Assembly: GCF_005952805.1 (NCBI RefSeq)
Contig: NZ_CP040709.1
Span: 1,674,001 to 1,738,000 of the forward strand
Length of the DNA: 64,000 nucleotides
Direction: 5' to 3'
Source: Inhella inkyongensis
Lineage (GTDB): Bacteria; Pseudomonadota; Gammaproteobacteria; Burkholderiales; Burkholderiaceae_C
Translations under genes and position numbers: made by a program
The notes under the pieces: generated by a model
Databases searched by the model: none
What the model saw: the letters and a program-made list of their open reading frames with translations, nothing else
Told to the model about the DNA's origin: nothing
In this document: one piece after another, positions 37,824 through 47,069 of the stretch
Position numbering within the stretch: the stretch's first letter is position 1
Layout: every line of letters begins with the position of its first letter

Positions 37824-38678
37824 TCACAGTTCGGTGCGCAGTGCCCAAAGTTCAGGGAAGAGCACCACGTCCAGCATCTTGCGCAGATAGCCCACGCCTG
37901 ACGTACCGCCGGTGCCGCGCTTGAAGCCGATCACGCGCTCGACCGTTGTCACATGGCGGAATCGCCACAGGCGGAAGGCGTCTTCCAGGTCCACCAGCTC
38001 CTCGCCCATCTGATAAAGATCCCAGTGCGCCTCGGGCGCGCGGTAGACCTGCAGCCAGGCTTGCTTGACGGCCTCGCTGGCGGCATAGGCTTGGGTCCAG
38101 TCGCGTTCCAGCGCCGCCGCCGGAAGGCTCAGGCCACGCCGCGCCATCAACCGCAAGGTCTGGTCGTAGAGCGAGGGCGCCTCGAAGGCCGCCTGCACCG
38201 CAGCCAGGCGCTCGGCGTGGTGGGCATGGGGCTTGAGCATGGCCGGGTTTTTGTTGCCCAGCATGAACTCGATCTGGCGGTACTGGTGGCTTTGGAAACC
38301 GCTGCTCGGGCCCAGGTAAGGCCGCACCTTGCTGTAGTCGGTGGGCGTCATGGTGGACAGCACGTCCCAGGCATGCACCAGCTGTTCAAAGATCCGGCTC
38401 ACACGGGCCAGCATCTTGAAGGCCTCGGGCAGGCGGTCCTCGGCCACGCAACTGGCAGCGGCCGAGAGCTCGTGAAGCGCCAGCTTCATCCAGAGCTCGC
38501 TGGTCTGGTGCTGGACGATGAAGAGCATCTCGTCATGCGCGGGCGAGAGCGGCTTTTGCGCGTTCAGCACCTGGTCCAGCCCCAGGTAGTCGCCGTAGCT
38601 CATGTCCTTCGAAAAGTCGAGCTGGGCGCCCTCCTGCTGAACGATGTCCTCGGGCTTGGGATGGATGGGGCAGCTCAT
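37824..38678 (-). CDS. kynA: Tryptophan 2,3-dioxygenase
   Basis: 284 residues. Haem enzyme opening the indole ring of L-Trp to N-formylkynurenine. Conserved: [75 protein letters not shown] with the haem-ligand His, and TSGVGYLRK. Its start overlaps the kynU stop (TGATG). Gene order kynB-kynU-kynA encodes the steps to anthranilate. Confidence 0.97.
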   Translation of the reverse strand: MSCPIHPKPEDIVQQEGAQLDFSKDMSYGDYLGLDQVLNAQKPLSPAHDEMLFIVQHQTSELWMKLALHELSAAASCVAEDRLPEAFKMLARVSRIFEQLVHAWDVLSTMTPTDYSKVRPYLGPSSGFQSHQYRQIEFMLGNKNPAMLKPHAHHAERLAAVQAAFEAPSLYDQTLRLMARRGLSLPAAALERDWTQAYAASEAVKQAWLQVYRAPEAHWDLYQMGEELVDLEDAFRLWRFRHVTTVERVIGFKRGTGGTSGVGYLRKMLDVVLFPELWALRTEL

Positions 38679-39958
38679 CAGGTGACCTTGTTTTGCGTTT
38701 GAAACTGCGGCGCCTTCCAGGCCTGGGTGGCCAGCACGTCGACGAGGTGCTGCACGGCGTCGAAGGCGTCGACATGGCGGGTGTAGAGCGGCGTGAAGCC
38801 AAAGCGCAGCAAATGGGGCTCGGCGTCCAGGCGCTTGGGGTCGCCCGCCCGGTAGTCACCCACCACGCCGCGCCCGATCAGGGCCTGAACCACCGCGTAG
38901 GCGGCGCCGCTGAGTTCGCCCGACAAGCTGAAAGAGACCTGGCTGCCGCGCTGCGCGGCCTCGCGCGGCGTGACGATGCGCGCCTCCGGCACCCGGGCTT
39001 CCAACTCTTCCATGAACAAATTGGTCAAGGCTAGGGACTTGGCTCGCAAGGCCGCCATGCCGCCCAAGGCTTGCGCCCCCTCGAACACGGCCAGACCGCA
39101 CTCCAGCGCCGCCATGCCCAGTACCACCGGGGTGCCGCATTGGTACTGCTGGATGCCGGCCGCTGGCTGGTAGAAAGGGTTGAAGGCGAAAGGTTGGGCA
39201 TGCCCCAGCCAGCCCGAAAGGGGCTGGTAACTCAAGCCCAGATGGCGCGGATGCACCCACACAAAGGCCGGCGCACCCGGGCCTCCGTTCAGGTATTTGT
39301 AGCCGCAGCCCACGGCGAAGTCGGCGGCGCTGCCCAGCAGGTCCACAGGTACGGCGCCGGCGCTGTGGGCCAGATCCCAAATCGTGAGGGCACCGGCCTG
39401 GTGGGCCCAGCGGGTCAGTAGCGCCATGTCGTGCATGCGGCCGGTGCGGTAGTGCACATGGGTCAGCATCAGCACCGCGCAGCGTTCGTCCAGCAGGGCG
39501 GGGATCTCGTCGGGCGAGTCCACCAGCACCAGCTCGCCGCCATGCGCGCGCACCACCGAGTCAGCGATGTAGAGATCGGTGGGGAAGTTGCTGCGCTCGC
39601 TCACCACTTTTTTGCGCTGGCCCTGCTGTAGCGAGAGAGCCGCATGCAGCACCTTGTAGAGGTTGATCGAGGTCGAGTCGGCCACCAGCACCTCGCCGGG
39701 CCTGGCGCCGATCAAGGGCGCCAGGCGATCGCCCAGGCGGCGCGGGGCGTCGATCCAGCCGGCCTTGTTCCAACTCTCGATGAGGTCTGTGCCCCACTCC
39801 TGCTCGATGGCGAGGCGCACGCGCTCGGGCGTGGCCTTCGGGAGTGCGCCCAAGGAATTGCCATCCAGATAGATCTTGCCCTCGGGCAGCGCGAACTGTT
39901 CGCGCAGCGGGGCCAGTGGGTCTTGCGCATCCAGGCGCAGGGCATCGTCACGGGTCAT
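38678..39958 (-). CDS. kynU: Kynureninase
   Basis: 426 residues from ATG 39958; the frame is open a further 25 codons upstream inside kynB. PLP enzyme cleaving kynurenine to anthranilate and alanine. Seen: [41 protein letters not shown] and [16 protein letters not shown] with the PLP lysine. Four bases separate it from the kynB stop. Confidence 0.97.
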   Translation of the reverse strand: MTRDDALRLDAQDPLAPLREQFALPEGKIYLDGNSLGALPKATPERVRLAIEQEWGTDLIESWNKAGWIDAPRRLGDRLAPLIGARPGEVLVADSTSINLYKVLHAALSLQQGQRKKVVSERSNFPTDLYIADSVVRAHGGELVLVDSPDEIPALLDERCAVLMLTHVHYRTGRMHDMALLTRWAHQAGALTIWDLAHSAGAVPVDLLGSAADFAVGCGYKYLNGGPGAPAFVWVHPRHLGLSYQPLSGWLGHAQPFAFNPFYQPAAGIQQYQCGTPVVLGMAALECGLAVFEGAQALGGMAALRAKSLALTNLFMEELEARVPEARIVTPREAAQRGSQVSFSLSGELSGAAYAVVQALIGRGVVGDYRAGDPKRLDAEPHLLRFGFTPLYTRHVDAFDAVQHLVDVLATQAWKAPQFQTQNKVT

Positions 39959-39962
39959 GGTT

Positions 39963-40601
39963 TCACTCCAGGGAACGCAAGACTGCCCGCACCGGCGAGG
40001 CACAGGCCCCGACCCAGCGCAGCGGCAGGGCAATCAGCTCGTAGTCGCCTTCCGGCACCTCGTCGAGCACCAGGTTTTCCAGCACCCGCAGATCATGCGC
40101 GAGGAGCTGTTGGTGAGCATCCAGGGTTTTGCTGGTCGCTGGGTCCACGGAAGCGGTGTCGATACCGACCAATCGCACCCCGCGCTCGGCCAGCCAGGCT
40201 AGCGTCGCCGGGGCGTAGGCGCTGAAGTCCTCGCGCCAAACGCGGTCGGCTTGCTGTGCGGTGCGCACCAGCACGCGCGGCGGAAGGTCCTGCGCCGCAT
40301 GGGCCAGATGCTCGGGCTGGATCAAGGGGCCGCAGCCGATGGCGTGAATGACGCGGCAGCGCCCCAGATAGGGGGCCAGATCCACAGCATCGATGCTGCG
40401 CTCACCGTTGGCGTAATGCAGCGGCGCATCGGCATGTGCACCCACATGCGGGCTGGTGGTCACGGCACTCAGATTCACCGGGCAGCCCGGCGAGAGGCGC
40501 GCCGTCCACTGCAGGCGGTAAGGCTCATCGCCCGGGAAAATGGGGCTGCTGAAGCTGACTGGCGGAGAAATGTCCCAGATCTGGCGGCTGTCTTTTTGCA
40601 T
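39963..40601 (-). CDS. kynB: Kynurenine formamidase (arylformamidase)
   Basis: 212 residues from ATG 40601; longer readings upstream are out of character. Cyclase-family metal-dependent hydrolase converting N-formylkynurenine to kynurenine. Signature SPHVGAHADAPLHY and WDISPPVSFSSPIFPGD at the N-terminus; GIDTASVDPATSKTL near the end. First of the kyn genes, 57 bp downstream of the ankyrin gene. Confidence 0.95.
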   Translation of the reverse strand: MQKDSRQIWDISPPVSFSSPIFPGDEPYRLQWTARLSPGCPVNLSAVTTSPHVGAHADAPLHYANGERSIDAVDLAPYLGRCRVIHAIGCGPLIQPEHLAHAAQDLPPRVLVRTAQQADRVWREDFSAYAPATLAWLAERGVRLVGIDTASVDPATSKTLDAHQQLLAHDLRVLENLVLDEVPEGDYELIALPLRWVGACASPVRAVLRSLE

Positions 40602-40657
40602 GGGCGCGCACCTTAGCGAGGCTTGGGGGGCTGTGGTGTCGGTATTTCCAGACAGGT

Positions 40658-41023
40658 TCAGGCAAAAAGGCGGCGCCAGAAACCGAGGCGCGGCGGCGCC
40701 GGGGCCCAGCGGCCTTCGGGGTCCAGTCGCTGAGCCAGTTCGTGGTGTCCACCTCGCCAAGCCGCTTGTGCGGGGTTGAGCCCGTCGGCCTCCGAAGGCA
40801 AGTGCGGCTGGGCACCGAACTCCAGCAGCAACTCGGCCGCCGCAATCTGGCCCTTGAGGATGGCGGCCACCAGGGCCGTGGCCAGGTACTCCGGGTGCGC
40901 GAAGTTGGGGTCCACGCCGCGCTCGAGGTGGTAGCGCAGCAAGTCCAGATCGCCGTCCTCGGCCGCGCCGAACATTTCTTTCCAATTTCCGCCGTCGGGC
41001 ATGGCTTCACTCCGTTGCTTCAT
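40658..41023 (-). CDS. Small ankyrin-repeat protein
   Basis: 121 residues starting in an ATGA overlap with the LysR gene stop; a second in-frame ATG seven codons in is possible. Roughly three ankyrin repeats: MFGAAEDGDLDLLRYHLERG, ATALVAAILKGQIAAAELLLEFG, NPAQAAWRGGHHELAQRL. No signal peptide, so probably a cytoplasmic protein-binding adaptor. Position between the LysR regulator and kynB suggests it is co-expressed with tryptophan catabolism; its partner is unknown. Confidence 0.82.
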   Translation of the reverse strand: MKQRSEAMPDGGNWKEMFGAAEDGDLDLLRYHLERGVDPNFAHPEYLATALVAAILKGQIAAAELLLEFGAQPHLPSEADGLNPAQAAWRGGHHELAQRLDPEGRWAPAPPRLGFWRRLFA

Positions 41024-41916
41024 CGATGCGGCCGCGCCGCCAGGAATTGTTCTCTCAGCACCGCGTCTCCCTCACGCCGCCAGGCCGCGAAGACGGCCGA
41101 GGGCTCCAGGGTCTCGGCCAGGGGTTTGAACACCGCACCTTGGATGCCGGCGCGCTGAAAGGCGGCTGGCACGATGGAAACCCCCAGGCCCTGAGCCACC
41201 AGCGAGACCACCGACAGCCAGTGTCGCCCTTCGTGCTGCAGTCGGGGGTAGAAGCCATGCTGGCGGCAAATCTCGACGATGCGGGCGTGATAGTCCGGTG
41301 AGCCCTTGCGCGAGAACAGGATGAAGGGCTGGTCAGCAAGGGAGGCCAAGGGCACCTCCTTCTTGCGTGCCTGGGGGTGGCTGGCGGGCAGACAGGCCAG
41401 GAAGGGTTCGGCGTAGAGCGGCTGGCAGTCCAGGCCAGGCGGCAGGCGGTCGGTGTGCAGCAGGGCCAGATCCAACTCTTCGCGCAGGAGGGCTTCAATC
41501 TGGTCCTGCGAATTGAGTTCCACCACCACCACTTCCACACGGGGGTGGCTCGCCGCGAAGGCCTGTAGCCAGGTGGCCAGGCCCTGCTGCAGGGCCGACC
41601 CGACGAAGCCCAGGCGCAGCCGGCCGATCTCCCCGGCCTGCACCTCGCGGGCGCGGGCGCAGGCCTGCTCGGCTCCTTCCAGCAGCGTCAGGGCGCTCTG
41701 CCGGAAGGCCAGCCCGGCCGGGCTCAGCCGCACGCCCTTGCTGTCGCGCTCAAACAGGCGGGCGCCCACGCGGGCTTCCAATTGCTGAATCGCCACGGAG
41801 AGCGGCGGCTGGGTCATGCCCAACCGTTCGGCGGCGCGGCCGAAGTGCAGTTCATCGGCCAGTGCCACAAAGCAGCGCAGGTGGCGGAACTCGAGCGCCC
41901 GGTCCGGGTTGTTCAT
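41020..41916 (-). CDS. LysR-family transcriptional regulator (likely gcdH regulator)
   Basis: 298 residues from ATG 41916. N-terminal winged [44 protein letters not shown]-terminal substrate-binding domain follows. Divergent from gcdH with 112 bp between start codons, the classic LysR arrangement, so it most likely controls gcdH and possibly the kyn genes downstream of itself. Effector not predictable, but a pathway acyl-CoA or aromatic intermediate is plausible. Confidence 0.92.
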   Translation of the reverse strand: MNNPDRALEFRHLRCFVALADELHFGRAAERLGMTQPPLSVAIQQLEARVGARLFERDSKGVRLSPAGLAFRQSALTLLEGAEQACARAREVQAGEIGRLRLGFVGSALQQGLATWLQAFAASHPRVEVVVVELNSQDQIEALLREELDLALLHTDRLPPGLDCQPLYAEPFLACLPASHPQARKKEVPLASLADQPFILFSRKGSPDYHARIVEICRQHGFYPRLQHEGRHWLSVVSLVAQGLGVSIVPAAFQRAGIQGAVFKPLAETLEPSAVFAAWRREGDAVLREQFLAARPHR

Positions 41917-41946
41917 ATGTTTTGCGAATCGTCGCAGTGGTTTGCT

Positions 41947-41964
41947 GAATTGGACACGAATTGG
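41947..41964. promoter_or_regulatory. Possible LysR operator in the LysR/gcdH divergent gap
   Basis: Direct repeat GAATTGG-ACAC-GAATTGG within the 112-bp divergent region, in an AT-richer patch. Direct rather than dyad repeats are not standard for LysR (T-N11-A), so this is only a candidate binding site or promoter part. Confidence 0.35.
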
Positions 41965-42028
41965 TGACGCCGCCATACTGCCGGCTTTTCGCGCGCCCGA
42001 TTCGCGCAGCCCTCATACGGAGAACACC

Positions 42029-43207
42029 ATGGCCACCAAAGCAAGCTTTCACTGGGACGACCCCCTGTTGCTGGACCAGCAGCTGACGGACGACGAGCGC
42101 ATGGTGCGCGATGCCGCGGCGGCCTATTGCCAGGAACGCCTGATGCCGCGTGTGCTGGAGGCCTTCCGCCACGAGCGCACCGATGCCGCCATCTTTCGTG
42201 AGATGGGTGAACTGGGCCTGCTCGGCCCAACCATCCCGACCCAGTACGGCGGTGCCGGCCTGAACTATGTGTGCTATGGGCTGGTCGCGCGCGAGGTGGA
42301 GCGCGTGGATTCAGGCTACCGCTCGATGATGAGCGTGCAGTCTTCGCTGGTGATGGTGCCGATCAATGAGTTCGGCAACGAAGCCACCAAGCAGAAGTAC
42401 CTGCCCAAGCTGGCCACCGGCGAATGGATCGGCTGCTTCGGTCTGACCGAACCCAACCATGGCTCGGACCCCGGCTCCATGGTCACCCGGGCGCGCAAGG
42501 TGGACGGTGGCTATGAGTTGACCGGTTCCAAGATGTGGATCACGAATTCGCCCATCGCCGATGTGTTCGTGGTTTGGGCCAAGGATGACGGTGGCCAGAT
42601 CCGCGGTTTCGTGCTGGAGAAGGGCTGGAAGGGCCTCTCCGCGCCGGCCATCCACGGCAAGGTGGGCCTGCGCGCCAGCATCACCGGCGAGATCGTGATG
42701 GACGCGGTGTTCTGCCCGGAAGAGAACGCCTTCCCCGAGGTGCGCGGCCTGAAGGGCCCGTTCACCTGCCTGAACAGCGCGCGTTACGGCATTGCCTGGG
42801 GTGCGTTGGGCGCGGCCGAGGCCTGCTGGCACACCGCACGCCAGTACACGTTGGACCGCAAGCAGTTCGGTAAGCCCCTGGCGGCCAATCAGCTGATCCA
42901 GAAAAAGCTGGCCGATATGCAGACTGAGATCACCCTGGGCCTACAAGGCTGCCTGCGCCTGGGTCGGATGAAGGACGAGGGCACGGCTGCCGTCGAGATC
43001 ACCTCCATCATGAAGCGCAACAGCTGCGGCAAGGCCCTGGACATCGCCCGCATGGCGCGCGACATGCTGGGCGGCAATGGCATCAGCGACGAGTTCGGCA
43101 TCGCCCGCCATTTGGTCAATCTGGAAGTGGTGAACACCTATGAGGGCACGCATGACATTCATGCGCTGATCCTGGGCCGCGCCCAAACCGGTATCGCAGC
43201 GTTCTGA
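42029..43207 (+). CDS. gcdH: Glutaryl-CoA dehydrogenase
   Basis: 392 residues from ATG 42029. FAD enzyme that oxidises and decarboxylates glutaryl-CoA to crotonyl-CoA in Lys/Trp/aromatic breakdown. GCDH-specific [76 protein letters not shown], and the catalytic Glu in [17 protein letters not shown]. Divergent LysR gene upstream; DUF2520 gene overlaps its stop. Confidence 0.96.
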   Translation: MATKASFHWDDPLLLDQQLTDDERMVRDAAAAYCQERLMPRVLEAFRHERTDAAIFREMGELGLLGPTIPTQYGGAGLNYVCYGLVAREVERVDSGYRSMMSVQSSLVMVPINEFGNEATKQKYLPKLATGEWIGCFGLTEPNHGSDPGSMVTRARKVDGGYELTGSKMWITNSPIADVFVVWAKDDGGQIRGFVLEKGWKGLSAPAIHGKVGLRASITGEIVMDAVFCPEENAFPEVRGLKGPFTCLNSARYGIAWGALGAAEACWHTARQYTLDRKQFGKPLAANQLIQKKLADMQTEITLGLQGCLRLGRMKDEGTAAVEITSIMKRNSCGKALDIARMARDMLGGNGISDEFGIARHLVNLEVVNTYEGTHDIHALILGRAQTGIAAF

Positions 43208-44064
43208 TGACGCTCCCCCGCATCGCCCTGATCGGTGCTGGGCGCACGGCCGCGCATCTGGGCCAGGCCCTGATCGGCGTGCGGCGGCCTGCGGTGGCTT
43301 TGGGCGCCCGCAGTGCGGAGCGCGCCGGCCCGCTGGCTCAGGCTCTGGGGTTGGCTGTGCTCAGCCCGGCCGCAGCCGCCCAGGCAGCCGATTGGGTGTT
43401 CTTGTGCGTGCGCGATGCAGACATCGCGCCCCTGTGCGCGAGCATCCCTTGGCGTGCCGACCAACTGGTGCTGCATTGCAGCGGGGCCACCGAGCTTGAT
43501 GCGCTGGCGGCCGCGCAGGCGGCGGGGGCCCAGGTGGCGGGCTTTCATCCTTTGCAGCTGATGGCCAATCCTTTGCCCACGGCAGCGGAAGCCGCGCAGG
43601 CCTTTATGGGCATTCGCATCGGCATCGAGGCCGGGCCGGATGCGCGCCTCGAGCTCGAAGCCCTGGTGCTGGCCCTGGGCGCGCAGCCGCTGCATCTGCA
43701 GGCTGGGCAGCGCGCGCGCTATCACGCGGCAGCCAATGCGGCGGCCAGCGCCTTGCTTGCGCCCCTGGATCTGGCCAGCCGTCAGGCCGCACAGGCGCTG
43801 GGTTGCACGCCCGATCAGGCCTGGGCCGCCCTGGCGCCGCTGGCTGAAGGCACGCTGCGTGCGGCTCGGGCTCGCGGACTCGCGGGCGCCTTGTCAGGCC
43901 CGATGGCCCGGGCCGAGGTCGCGGTGCTGTCCGCCCACCTGCAGGCGCTGGCGGGGCCGGACGAGGGGCTCTATCGTGCCTTGATGCAGGCCTTGCTGCC
44001 GCTGGCGACCCAGCGCGTGGGCGCGGCTCAGGCGCAGGGCCTGGTGGCTGTGCTCAAGGCTTGA
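43207..44064 (+). CDS. Rossmann-like/DUF2520 domain protein
   Basis: 285 residues, ATG overlapping the gcdH stop. N-terminal NAD(P)-binding fold (IALIGAGRTAAHLGQAL) resembling pyrroline-carboxylate reductase/IlvC-type proteins, then the DUF2520 helical domain (GFHPLQLMANP, RARYHAAANAAASALLAPLDLA). Probably an oxidoreductase of unknown substrate. Family call good, function open. Its 3' end overlaps the convergent solute-binding gene by 11 bp. Confidence 0.85.
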   Translation: MTLPRIALIGAGRTAAHLGQALIGVRRPAVALGARSAERAGPLAQALGLAVLSPAAAAQAADWVFLCVRDADIAPLCASIPWRADQLVLHCSGATELDALAAAQAAGAQVAGFHPLQLMANPLPTAAEAAQAFMGIRIGIEAGPDARLELEALVLALGAQPLHLQAGQRARYHAAANAAASALLAPLDLASRQAAQALGCTPDQAWAALAPLAEGTLRAARARGLAGALSGPMARAEVAVLSAHLQALAGPDEGLYRALMQALLPLATQRVGAAQAQGLVAVLKA

Positions 44065-44938
44065 TGTCGCGGCGCAGGCCAGCGCTCATGGTGAGCGAAA
44101 ACTGGCGCACGAACTCGGGTTGCTGGCGCGCCTTGGCGATGGCCGCCCAGATGGCTCGGACACGATCGGGCTCGCGCTGTGCAAAGGCCCGCGAGAAGGG
44201 CAGGTAATAGGCCTTGGCCGCCAGCTGCGGGCCGCCCAGTTCAAAGCCCTGTGCCCAGGCGGTTTCTGAGAGCAGTTGGGCGGCATATTCCTGGTTGATC
44301 AGGACCCCGGCCAGACGGCCCAGCTTCAAGCTGTCGAGCAGGCTGCTGACCTGCGGGTAGCGATCCTCCACATGAGCGCCATGCTCACGCGCGAACTGCA
44401 CGATGGAGTAGCCGCGTTCGGCGCCCAGCGATTGACCGGCTTGCGGGCCGGTGCCAAGAAAGCGCTGACCATCCCAGGAGGCCGCGCTGCCCTTGCGGCG
44501 CAGCAGGGCGTAGCCCACCATGAACATGCGCTGCTGAGGATCTGCTTCGGCGCCACCGGGGTAGACCAGGCTGCGGGCGCGCTCCGGGGTGTGGCTGGCT
44601 GAAAGCACGGCGTCGTACTGCCCCTCGGCGGCCAATTGCAGGCAGCGCGACCAGGGCAGGGCGGTGTACTCCAGGCGCAGATCCGGCAGCAGGCGTTGCA
44701 CGCTGCGCATCAAGACATAGGGCGAGGCATCGCCCTCGGGCGCACCAATCGAGTGATTGGCGCAGACCTTGAGAGGCGCCGGCGCCTCCGAAGCCGGGGA
44801 TGCTGCTGGTGCCGGCGCTGGTGCTGCTGATGACGATGTTGCACCAGCAATTGGCCCCGTCAGAGACCAGACCCCCAGGGCCCAGGCCACCCAGGCCCTG
44901 CTCGCCCTGGCCCAAGTCCGCATCCCGGCGCGGGCCAT
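44054..44938 (-). CDS. Periplasmic solute-binding protein, SBP_bac_3-like, orphan
   Basis: 294 residues; ATG 44938 overlaps the stop of the glucokinase-RpiR gene (TGATG), so it is translationally coupled. N-terminal signal region (hydrophobic ~14-34) then an Ala/Pro/Ser linker, then a substrate-binding fold: LKVCANHSIGAPEGDASPYVLMRSVQ, YTALPWSRCLQLAAEGQYDAVLSAS, SLLDSLKLGRLAGVLINQEYAAQLL. No permease or ATPase gene adjoins it. May feed a distant ABC transporter or act as a sensor domain partner. Confidence 0.8.
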   Translation of the reverse strand: MARAGMRTWARASRAWVAWALGVWSLTGPIAGATSSSAAPAPAPAASPASEAPAPLKVCANHSIGAPEGDASPYVLMRSVQRLLPDLRLEYTALPWSRCLQLAAEGQYDAVLSASHTPERARSLVYPGGAEADPQQRMFMVGYALLRRKGSAASWDGQRFLGTGPQAGQSLGAERGYSIVQFAREHGAHVEDRYPQVSSLLDSLKLGRLAGVLINQEYAAQLLSETAWAQGFELGGPQLAAKAYYLPFSRAFAQREPDRVRAIWAAIAKARQQPEFVRQFSLTMSAGLRRDIKP

Positions 44939-46821
44939 CAGCGGCTGTGCGAGGTCAGCGAAGCCAGCGGCGCGGCCAGGCTGATGCCTGGCGCCGTGGA
45001 GCGCGCACTGCGCAGGGCTTGCCCATCGGACTCCTCCAGCGCGGCGATCACCTCGGGGGCGCTGCCGCGGCGCATCGCCAGGCCCACGGCCAGGATGTCG
45101 ATCACCAGCAGGTGCAGGATGCGGCCGACCATGGGCAAGTGCGTGCTTGGGTCCTCCACGGGGTCCAGCAGCAGGGCCACATCGGCCTTGCGCACCAAGG
45201 GCGAATGGTTGGCGGTGATGGCGATCACCTGGGCGCCTCGACTGCGGGCCTGATCGGCCACGTCCAGCAGTTCGGGCAGGCGGCCGGCGGCGCTGATGAT
45301 GAGGGCCACATCCCCCGGGCCCAGCACGCGTGCGGCCAGATGCTGCAGGCGGGGCTCGGTGTGGCAGCTGGCGGGTACGCCAAAGCGCAGGAATTTGAAC
45401 TGCGCGTCCTGCGCCACCACGCTGTAGTGGCCGCTGGCAAAGCACTCGATGCGGCGGGCCTGCAGCAGCAATTCGGTGGCGCGGGCGATGGCGTCGCGGT
45501 TCAGCTGGTTGCGCACCTGCAGGATGGCGGAGGCGGTGTTGCCCAAGACTTTGGCGCCAAGCTCGACCATGCTGTCGTCTTCGGTCACCTTGGTGTGACT
45601 GACCGGCACCGTGCCGGTCAGGCCCGAGGCCAGGCGCAGCTTGAAGTCGCTCAGGCCCTCGCAGCCCAGCGAGCGGCAGAAGCGGATCACGGTGGGTTGA
45701 CTGACGGCCGCTGCCTTGGCGATTTCGACGATGGGGTCGGAGAGCAGGGCGCGGGGCCGCGCCAGCACCACCTCGGCCACGCGCTGCTCGGCCGGGGTGA
45801 GTTGGGCGCGCGCGCGGCGGATTTGCGCCAGGATGTTGTCGCTGCCGCCGTGCAGCTTCTTGAGTTGCGCCTCAAGGATGGCGGAAGCGCCTTTAAAGGT
45901 GGCCTGCTCGGCCGTGATGACAAAGGTCGGGATGGCGGCCACATAGTCGCTGAACCGGCCACGCTCTTCGAAGCGGCGCCGAAACGGCGAACGCGCGAAG
46001 TACTCGCCCAGGCGCGGCACGATGCCGCCGCCCACATAGATGCCGCCTTGAGCGCCCAGCGTCACCGCCAAATTGCCCGCTGCCGTGCCCAGCAGCGCGC
46101 AAAACACTTCCAGGGTTTCCAGCGCCAGGGCGTCGCCTTGTTCCAGTGCGGCCTGGGTGATCTCCGGGGCCTGCAAACCCTGGCCATTCACGCCGTGCAG
46201 CTCGGCCAGCGCGCGATGGATCAAGGCCATGCCAGGCCCCGAGCACAGGCGCTCGAAAGACACATGGGCAAATTCGCGCCAGGCGTGGCGCAGGATGGCA
46301 ATCTCGCGCTCGTCGCGCGGGCTGAAGCTGGTGTGACCGCCTTCGGTGCCCAGCGCGATCCAGCCGTCGCCGGAGGGGATCAGCCCGGAAACACCCAGGC
46401 CCGAGCCCGAACCCAGCAGGCCCACCACGCTATTGGATTGGGCCTGGCCCGCACCCACCTGCAATTTGTCCTCGCGCTGCAGCCGGGGCAGGGCCATCGC
46501 CAGGGCGGTGAAGTCGTTCACCACCACCAGGGTGTCCAAGCCGAGGCGCTGGCGCATCTCCTCGATGGAGAACTGCCAGTGGTAGTTCGTCATCCGCACG
46601 CGGTCGCCGTCCACGGGGTTGGCAATCGCCACTGCCGCATGTTCCAGCCCGCTGGCCTGGGGCAGGCGCTCCATGTAGGCGCGCACGGCGGCGTGGAAGT
46701 CGGCGTGGTCGGCGCAGCGCAGCGAGACGGCCTGTTCAAAGACGCCAGGCTGGGTCTCCAGCGCAAAGCGGGCATAGGTGCCGCCGATGTCGGCCAGCAG
46801 GCGGGGGCTGTCGAAGCTCAT
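44938..46821 (-). CDS. glk: Bifunctional glucokinase / RpiR-type transcriptional regulator
   Basis: 627 residues. Residues ~1-325 are glucokinase (LLADIGGTYARFAL, VVVNDFTALAMALP with catalytic Asp, LGSGSGLGVSGLIP, TEGGHTSFSP). Residues ~335-420 are an RpiR HTH (LTPAEQRVAEVVL, VSQPTVIRFCRSLGCEGLSDFKLRLA), followed by a SIS sugar-phosphate-binding domain (ALIISAAGRLPELLDVADQARSRGAQVIAIT). The fusion is known from Burkholderia-type bacteria. It phosphorylates glucose and should sense a sugar phosphate (KDPG-like effectors for HexR relatives). Divergent from a second glucokinase with HexR-like boxes between. Confidence 0.95.
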   Translation of the reverse strand: MSFDSPRLLADIGGTYARFALETQPGVFEQAVSLRCADHADFHAAVRAYMERLPQASGLEHAAVAIANPVDGDRVRMTNYHWQFSIEEMRQRLGLDTLVVVNDFTALAMALPRLQREDKLQVGAGQAQSNSVVGLLGSGSGLGVSGLIPSGDGWIALGTEGGHTSFSPRDEREIAILRHAWREFAHVSFERLCSGPGMALIHRALAELHGVNGQGLQAPEITQAALEQGDALALETLEVFCALLGTAAGNLAVTLGAQGGIYVGGGIVPRLGEYFARSPFRRRFEERGRFSDYVAAIPTFVITAEQATFKGASAILEAQLKKLHGGSDNILAQIRRARAQLTPAEQRVAEVVLARPRALLSDPIVEIAKAAAVSQPTVIRFCRSLGCEGLSDFKLRLASGLTGTVPVSHTKVTEDDSMVELGAKVLGNTASAILQVRNQLNRDAIARATELLLQARRIECFASGHYSVVAQDAQFKFLRFGVPASCHTEPRLQHLAARVLGPGDVALIISAAGRLPELLDVADQARSRGAQVIAITANHSPLVRKADVALLLDPVEDPSTHLPMVGRILHLLVIDILAVGLAMRRGSAPEVIAALEESDGQALRSARSTAPGISLAAPLASLTSHSR

Positions 46822-46898
46822 GCAGCTCGTAGAAAAGTTACAGCGCCGATTATCAAAGCGCGGGCGATCGTTTCAGGCGCGGGTAAGAACCGGGTCGG

Positions 46899-46913
46899 TG
46901 TAGCCAAACTACA
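46899..46913. promoter_or_regulatory. HexR/RpiR-like operator box 1
   Basis: TGTAGCCAAACTACA: TGTAG-N5-CTACA, a perfect dyad. Reverse strand reads TGTAGTTTGGCTACA, very close to box 2 and to the HexR consensus (TGTARTWWWAYTACA-type). It lies 78 bp upstream of the glucokinase-RpiR start. A further inverted repeat TGAAATT/AATTTCA lies at 46970-46989 in the same gap. Confidence 0.7.
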
Positions 46914-47020
46914 TGCGTTGAATCGGTGGGCCTGCCGGTAATCGACCACTATTGATCGGGGTTTTCCATTGAAATTCATGGAAATTTCAGGATCCTGGCG
47001 GAATGGCATTGTGGAGTGAA

Positions 47021-47035
47021 TGTAGTTTTGCTACC
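47021..47035. promoter_or_regulatory. HexR/RpiR-like operator box 2
   Basis: TGTAGTTTTGCTACC, one base off a perfect dyad, 35 bp upstream of the second glucokinase. The preceding bases GTGAA recur before two other boxes in the TonB receptor upstream region, arguing that the same protein binds all of them. Confidence 0.7.
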
Positions 47036-47069
47036 GTTCTGACTTGTTGACTGTGAGAACCGCCTGCCC

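Noticed and set aside
44800..46941. 713-codon open frame antisense to the glucokinase-RpiR gene
   Set aside because: High GC keeps antisense frames open. The product is low-complexity (Gln/His/Ala/Gly-rich) without motifs, while the opposite strand encodes intact Glk, RpiR and SIS domains.
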